DNA of 19,691 nt, from assembly GCA_913061025.1 (NCBI GenBank), contig CAJXUJ010000009.1, forward strand, positions 1-19,691, given 5' to 3'. The position numbers and the translations under genes are program-made. Of the stretch, positions 18,123-19,691 are shown piece after piece. The notes under the pieces were generated by a model, which was not told where the DNA came from, did no database searches, and saw nothing but the letters and a program-made list of their open reading frames with translations. This DNA is from an uncultured Actinomycetes bacterium (lineage in GTDB: Bacteria > Actinomycetota > Actinomycetes > S36-B12). Positions within the stretch are counted from its first letter, which is position 1. Each line of letters opens with the position of its first letter.

Positions 18123-18515
18123 CTAGACCGAGCACGCGGGGGTAGACCCCGGGAGGCGATCTCGGTGTCGATACATCCAAGGCCCGATGCGTCCGAGGAG
18201 GTGACGGACCCCGGGTGCCAACATTGCAGATCCCATGAAGCGGTACGGGGCTCGCGACCGACGCAGCATGTTCGCCATGCCCAGCGGACCGATCTGCTGG
18301 TTGCCATCAGTGTCCACGAACACCGGCCCCTCGTGCACGGCGTCTTCGGGAACTCCCCACGCCGCGAGGTCCACCATTTGCCAGGGGACGATGTCCACCG
18401 GGGGATTAATGCGCTCTCGGATTGCATCGGTCCCGTTTTGGCAGACGCCGCAATCGGCGTCAAAGAGGAATGCGGGGCGGCCGGTGATGGTGGGTGATGC
18501 AGGCTGATCAGTCAT
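18123..18515 (-). CDS. DCC-family (DUF393) thiol-disulfide oxidoreductase
   Basis: This 130-residue cytoplasmic-looking protein of the thioredoxin-like DCC family has the defining D-x-D-C-x-x-C arrangement: FLFDADCGVCQNG, with Asp19, Asp21, Cys22 and Cys25. The family pattern continues with IVPWQMVDLAAWGV (about 40-53), GPVFVDTDGN and GPLGMANMLRR. There is no signal peptide. Substrates of the family are not well defined. ATG 18515 is chosen because the conserved fold begins right after it and because a -10-like TATCCT lies six bases ahead; the open frame continues 96 codons upstream but runs antisense into aroC and crosses the promoter region. The gene separates the aroE/prepilin peptidase pair from aroC and points the other way. 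Its own upstream palindrome suggests separate control. Confidence 0.85.
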   Translation of the reverse strand: MTDQPASPTITGRPAFLFDADCGVCQNGTDAIRERINPPVDIVPWQMVDLAAWGVPEDAVHEGPVFVDTDGNQQIGPLGMANMLRRSRAPYRFMGSAMLAPGVRHLLGRIGPWMYRHRDRLPGSTPACSV

Positions 18516-18521
18516 ACCTTC

Positions 18522-18527
18522 AGGATA
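18522..18527 (-). promoter_or_regulatory. Candidate -10 (TATCCT) for the DCC gene, leaderless
   Basis: On the minus strand TATCCT ends six bases before ATG 18515, so the mRNA would start at or next to the start codon. GAAGG is too close to the ATG to serve as a good ribosome site. Three of its bases belong to the adjacent palindrome. No clear -35 is seen. Confidence 0.4.
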
Positions 18528-18540
18528 CCCCCGGGGGTAT
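18525..18540. promoter_or_regulatory. Perfect 16-bp palindrome, candidate repressor operator
   Basis: ATACCCCCGGGGGTAT is a perfect inverted repeat with no spacer, located nine bases upstream of the DCC start. On its left it overlaps the candidate DCC -10; on its right it overlaps TATAAA facing aroC. C-tract/G-tract dyads flanked by TA are typical operators of CsoR/RcnR/CstR-family repressors that sense copper, nickel/cobalt or reactive sulfur. The repeat is seen directly; the family assignment is inferred. No regulator gene is in the window. Confidence 0.55.
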
Positions 18541-18543
18541 AAA
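18538..18543 (+). promoter_or_regulatory. Candidate -10 (TATAAA) facing aroC
   Basis: TATAAA matches TATAAT at five of six bases and would start transcription near 18550, leaving a leader of about 70 bases before aroC. The upstream 17-base position has no -35 match. It begins inside the palindrome. Confidence 0.35.
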
Positions 18544-18608
18544 AGTGCAGAATCAGGCGATTTGCTCCCGATCTGTCGGTGACCGCCCTGATTCGCGATC
18601 GCACCGCT

Positions 18609-18614
18609 GAGGTG
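18609..18614 (+). promoter_or_regulatory. Ribosome binding site GAGGTG supporting the aroC start at 18622
   Basis: GAGGTG stands seven bases before ATG 18622. ATG 18643 has a poorer GGTGGGA nine bases ahead, and ATG 18655, which would give the family-like start MVRWLTAGESHG, has none. Confidence 0.45.
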
Positions 18615-18621
18615 CACGTCG

Positions 18622-19691
18622 ATGTTGGTGGGACCACCTGCGATGATTCGCCGCATGGTGCGTTGGCTGACTGCAGGTGAATCCCACGGACAAGCGTTGA
18701 CCGCGATCGTCGAGGGGATACCAGCGCACGTCGAGGTGACCAGCGAGGACATCGGACGCGACCTCGCGCGTCGACGTCTTGGTGTAGGCCGTGGCGCACG
18801 CATGAAGTTCGAGGCCGACGCCGTACGAATCCTGGGCGGTGTTCGTCATGGTTCGACGCTCGGCGGCCCCATCGCGATTGAGGTGGGCAACTCCGAATGG
18901 CCGAAGTGGGAGAAGGTCATGTCGGCCGATCCGGTGACCGACGAGGAGATTGCCGGTTTGGCTCGCAACGCACCCCTCACGCGTCCGCGACCGGGGCACG
19001 CGGACCTGGTGGGCATGCAGAAGTACGGCTTCGACGACGCTCGGCCCATCCTTGAACGGGCGAGCGCTCGGGAAACAGCAGCTCGGGTGGCCCTGGGAGC
19101 TGTGGCGCGCGCCATGCTCGAACAGGTGGCCGGCGTCTCCGTGCTGAGCCACGTCGTGCGAATCGGGACGGTCGAAGCGCCAGCATCGAGCGTGCCCACG
19201 AGCAGCGATACCGATCGAATAGACGAAAACCCCGTGCGGTGCCTGGATCCAGACGCCGCCGCTGCCATGGAGGAAGAGATCTCCCAGGCCCACAAGGACG
19301 GGGACACCCTCGGCGGTGTCGTGGAAGTCGTGGTGCACGGGTTGCCTCCGGGCCTGGGCTCACATGTTCACTGGGACCGACGTATCGACGCTCGCCTCGC
19401 TGCAGCGTTGATGGGTATCCAGGCCATCAAAGGTGTGGAGGTCGGCGACGGCTTCACCCTGGCGGCCACTCGTGGATCGAAAGCGCAAGATGAGATCGTC
19501 AACGACGACGGCACCCTGACCCGTACTTCCGGTCGATCCGGCGGAACCGAGGGTGGCATGACCACGGGTGAGACGCTGCGGGTCCGGGCTGCCATGAAGC
19601 CGATATCGACGATCCCGAGGGCCCTTGCGACGGTCGATGTCAGTACCGGGGAGGCCGCTCAGGCAATTAACCAACGGTCGGACGTGTGCGC
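18622..19691 (+). CDS. aroC: Chorismate synthase, 3' end outside window
   Basis: AroC converts 5-enolpyruvylshikimate-3-phosphate to chorismate using reduced FMN, the last step of the shikimate pathway. The frame is open to the window edge: 356 complete codons from ATG 18622, so only some tens of C-terminal residues are missing. Visible signatures are RWLTAGESHGQ near the start, GRGARMKFEADAVRILGGVRHG (about 55-80, FMN and substrate binding), RPGHADLVGMQKYGF, DDARPILERASARETAARV, and SGRSGGTEGGMTTGE followed by RVRAAMKPISTIPRAL. The start is uncertain between ATG 18622, 18643 and 18655; the first has the best ribosome site, the last fits the family N-terminus. It diverges from the DCC gene across a 106-base region with the palindrome. 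Its identity is certain. Confidence 0.93.
   Translation, partial: MLVGPPAMIRRMVRWLTAGESHGQALTAIVEGIPAHVEVTSEDIGRDLARRRLGVGRGARMKFEADAVRILGGVRHGSTLGGPIAIEVGNSEWPKWEKVMSADPVTDEEIAGLARNAPLTRPRPGHADLVGMQKYGFDDARPILERASARETAARVALGAVARAMLEQVAGVSVLSHVVRIGTVEAPASSVPTSSDTDRIDENPVRCLDPDAAAAMEEEISQAHKDGDTLGGVVEVVVHGLPPGLGSHVHWDRRIDARLAAALMGIQAIKGVEVGDGFTLAATRGSKAQDEIVNDDGTLTRTSGRSGGTEGGMTTGETLRVRAAMKPISTIPRALATVDVSTGEAAQAINQRSDVC

Noticed and set aside
18138..18150. GGGGGTAGACCCC dyad near the 3' end of the DCC gene, as a terminator
   Set aside because: It lies inside the coding region, the loop is short and there is no T-run.
18516..18803. 96-codon upstream extension of the DCC gene
   Set aside because: It overlaps aroC antisense and the promoter palindrome, and the conserved DCC fold starts at ATG 18515.

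Overview
The window is a gene-dense, GC-rich stretch of bacterial chromosome that looks like ordinary core genome of an actinomycete (phylum Actinomycetota). This rests on gene order (secD-secF, rel, a DUF349 gene and a membrane-anchored cyclophilin on the opposite strand, then an MBL hydrolase, hisS, aspS, rarA, alaS, ruvX, mltG, aroE, prepilin peptidase, aroC), on frequent GTG and TTG starts, on stop/start overlaps, and on Actinomycetota-type protein variants. From memory, the order is close to the Streptomyces and Mycobacterium arrangement. I cannot place it below class level. I see no mobile element, CRISPR array, tRNA or rRNA.

Layout. (1) 1-2381: the 3' part of secD and all of secF, overlapping by ATGA. 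(2) 2427-4694: rel, the bifunctional (p)ppGpp synthetase/hydrolase, following secF directly with no apt gene between. (3) 4716-6964, minus strand: a DUF349 coiled-coil protein and, upstream of it, a membrane-anchored cyclophilin. The DUF349 gene converges on rel with 21 bp between the stops. (4) 7100-18060, plus strand: a tightly packed run of ten genes: MBL-fold hydrolase, hisS, aspS, rarA, a small membrane protein, alaS, ruvX, mltG, aroE and a minimal A24 prepilin peptidase. Most junctions overlap or are only a few bases apart. (5) 18123-18515, minus strand: a small DCC-family thiol-disulfide oxidoreductase. (6) 18622 to the right edge: aroC, truncated by the window. No gene-free stretch exceeds 300 bases; the largest are 6965-7099 and 18516-18621, both divergent promoter regions.

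How the genes relate. SecDF completes Sec export; the cyclophilin and MltG act outside the membrane; Rel adjusts growth to amino-acid starvation; HisRS, AspRS and AlaRS charge tRNA; RarA and RuvX handle stalled forks and Holliday junctions or rRNA processing; AroE and AroC belong to the shikimate pathway.

The most interesting signals are small. A perfect 16-bp palindrome (ATACCCCCGGGGGTAT) sits between the DCC gene and aroC and overlaps the likely -10 elements on both strands. It resembles operators of the CsoR/RcnR/CstR repressor family. AspRS carries both residues (His31 and Gly77) that mark nondiscriminating enzymes. The prepilin peptidase and DCC genes each have a TAnnnT element exactly six bases before ATG, suggesting leaderless mRNAs. 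I found no convincing undescribed multi-gene system.
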